This document shows, in pieces, positions 62,701-64,000 of a stretch of 64,000 nt of DNA (the stretch's first letter is position 1; each line of letters opens with the position of its first letter). Location: NCBI RefSeq assembly GCF_021018895.1, contig NC_079374.1:8211712-8275711 (forward strand). The letters are read 5' to 3'. Origin of the DNA: Seriola aureovittata (taxonomy: Eukaryota; Chordata; Actinopteri; Carangiformes; Carangidae). The translations under genes were made by a program, and so were the position numbers. A model generated the notes under the pieces. It was not told where the DNA came from, searched no databases, and saw only the letters and a program-made list of their open reading frames with translations.

Positions 62701-64000
62701 ACAGTGTCCTTTCCTCTACCAGCCATTGTTGTACTGTAGTTGCACAGTTATTGAAATGCACATGCTGGTTGCTCTGAGAGCCTGCACAAGCCTCTGTGTG
62801 CATCCCAGAAATCCCTTTTCAGCATCTCCTAAAGTTGTTTATCTGTGTCTTTATAGAAGCATGTTCCAGCTGTATTTCTCCTCCCAGAGTGGGCTGACTT
62901 CCTACCACGGTGGCCATCAGCCAACTATCGATCCGTCAGCTAGAGCTTGGACTGAATCTCCCTCATCCATCTGGGATAATCCTTACATCTCTATTAAAAT
63001 GGAGTGTCCAGAAACACACAGACAGTGGTTAGTCGGTATGGCAAGGATGCTGCAGAGATGGCCATAAATTATGTGCTGCTGACAGATAATGAGAACGCAG
63101 GAGACTGGAAAGAAAATAAATAGTGCTTCGACTGGTTGGCAGAAGAGGAGTTTGGAGAGAAAAGGGGGAGAGGGAACTCTGAGGTGTGTTTGGCAGGGAA
63201 AGCCCTGCTGTGGTCAATATAATCAGTGTAGCGTGCAGACAACCGCTGCTTGCCCCCATTTGTCTGTCGCTCCTTCTGCTAAAAGCATGCACCATTTTGA
63301 GCAACACAAAGCACATCATCCAACAAAACCCGACAGCCTTTTAGAAACACAGGAATATTAATGTATTAATTTCTCTTCATAGCGGTTTAAAAAAAGCCTT
63401 ATATCAAATGCAGAGTACTGTTACTAGTGTCCTCTGTGGCTACAAATGAAAGAGCAGTGGAAATGTTATTGATCTCATCTCATCTCTCTGCGATTACCTT
63501 TCAGAGATAATCTTTAGGTTTGGCCATTTCCATAAGGTAGATCCAAATCTATACATAAGCTATTTGGTTGCCTACATATAGACTTTTTAATACCTCCATC
63601 TGCTTCCTGATCACCTGACCAAGAGCCCGAATTGTTAGATCCCAAGGAAGATGTTCAAAATCATGCTAATTTGCATTTTAATGAAATGTTTGAGTACCAG
63701 AAGTATTCATATTTTATTACTGCACATGCTGTGTGGTAATCGAGTGTATTTTTCGGTGCTTGAATCAAGTGGCTTCAATTATGAATTAATGAAAAGCAAA
63801 GTCAACATCAAAGTGCTCAAACGGATGATTGGCTGTCAGAACCAGGGTTTATATTGGTCTTCTTGGTAAATTGAAAATTTCCATATTCTCCACCCAAACT
63901 TTTGACATTCGCACAATATTATACATTTATTTAGAAAACCCCTTTTTTTTTAAACATTTAGTTTCTGTCAGTTAGTGTCTGTGGATGTTCAAATCAACAT

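Larger units (their letters stand above)
55637..64000 (+). other. fgf14: fgf14 intron 3 (5' part; runs off the window)
   Basis: The intron opens with GTAAGC and continues to the window end with no recognisable exon 4. It holds the ATTCT array (55643-55752), a TA-rich hairpin region (56826-56952) and a reverse-oriented dispersed repeat copy (59531-59739). Several stretches free of simple repeats (about 58190-58530, 60460-60700 and 62040-62230) have the look of conserved non-coding DNA, but that is only an impression. One perfect POU octamer ATGCAAAT lies at 60579-60586. Confidence 0.85.

Noticed and set aside
62681..63067. 128-residue ORF downstream, tested as fgf14 exon 4
   Set aside because: It contains none of the expected exon 4 residues after the Ser136 junction and no suitable phase-0 acceptor with a 199-bp exon.

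Overview
The window looks like nuclear DNA from a spiny-rayed (percomorph) teleost. The evidence is eukaryotic exon-intron structure, very many long CA/TG microsatellites, and several dispersed repeats that I recognise from memory as common in percomorph genomes. None of this fixes the species.

The only protein-coding gene I can support is the 5' part of fgf14 (fibroblast growth factor homologous factor 4) on the + strand. Three coding exons are present. Exon 1A (46431-46623) encodes the A-type N-terminus. Exon 2 is 54166-54276 (111 bp) and exon 3 is 55533-55636 (104 bp). Their splice phases agree and together they give residues 1-136. The last two coding exons (rest of the beta-trefoil and C-terminal tail) are not in the window and should lie beyond 64000. 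The alternative first exon 1B was not found.

Layout: 1 to about 45.4 kb is non-coding DNA upstream of exon 1A. It is either intergenic or intron of a longer fgf14 transcript. It holds a 690-bp hAT-type element with a perfect 8-bp target duplication (4051-4740), two TTAA-flanked miniature elements (37794-38161 and 39963-40304), a local 140-bp duplication (37461-37600 and 38847-38993), other dispersed repeats and many simple repeats. About 45.4-46.4 kb is a CpG-richer promoter and leader zone. It contains a short upstream ORF that runs exactly up to a good splice donor, and a separate TATA box just before exon 1A. Intron 1 is 7.5 kb, intron 2 is 1.26 kb, and intron 3 runs off the window. Intron 3 starts with an ATTCT pentanucleotide array six bases after exon 3.

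The best regulatory signals are two close matches to the RE1/NRSE element bound by the neuronal repressor REST, at 25723-25743 and 44743-44763. Both are on the - strand. They fit a gene expected to be restricted to neurons, where its protein binds voltage-gated sodium channels. I found no CRISPR array, tRNA, rRNA, bacterial feature or undescribed enzymatic system. The noteworthy content is regulatory and repeat structure around a conserved neuronal gene.
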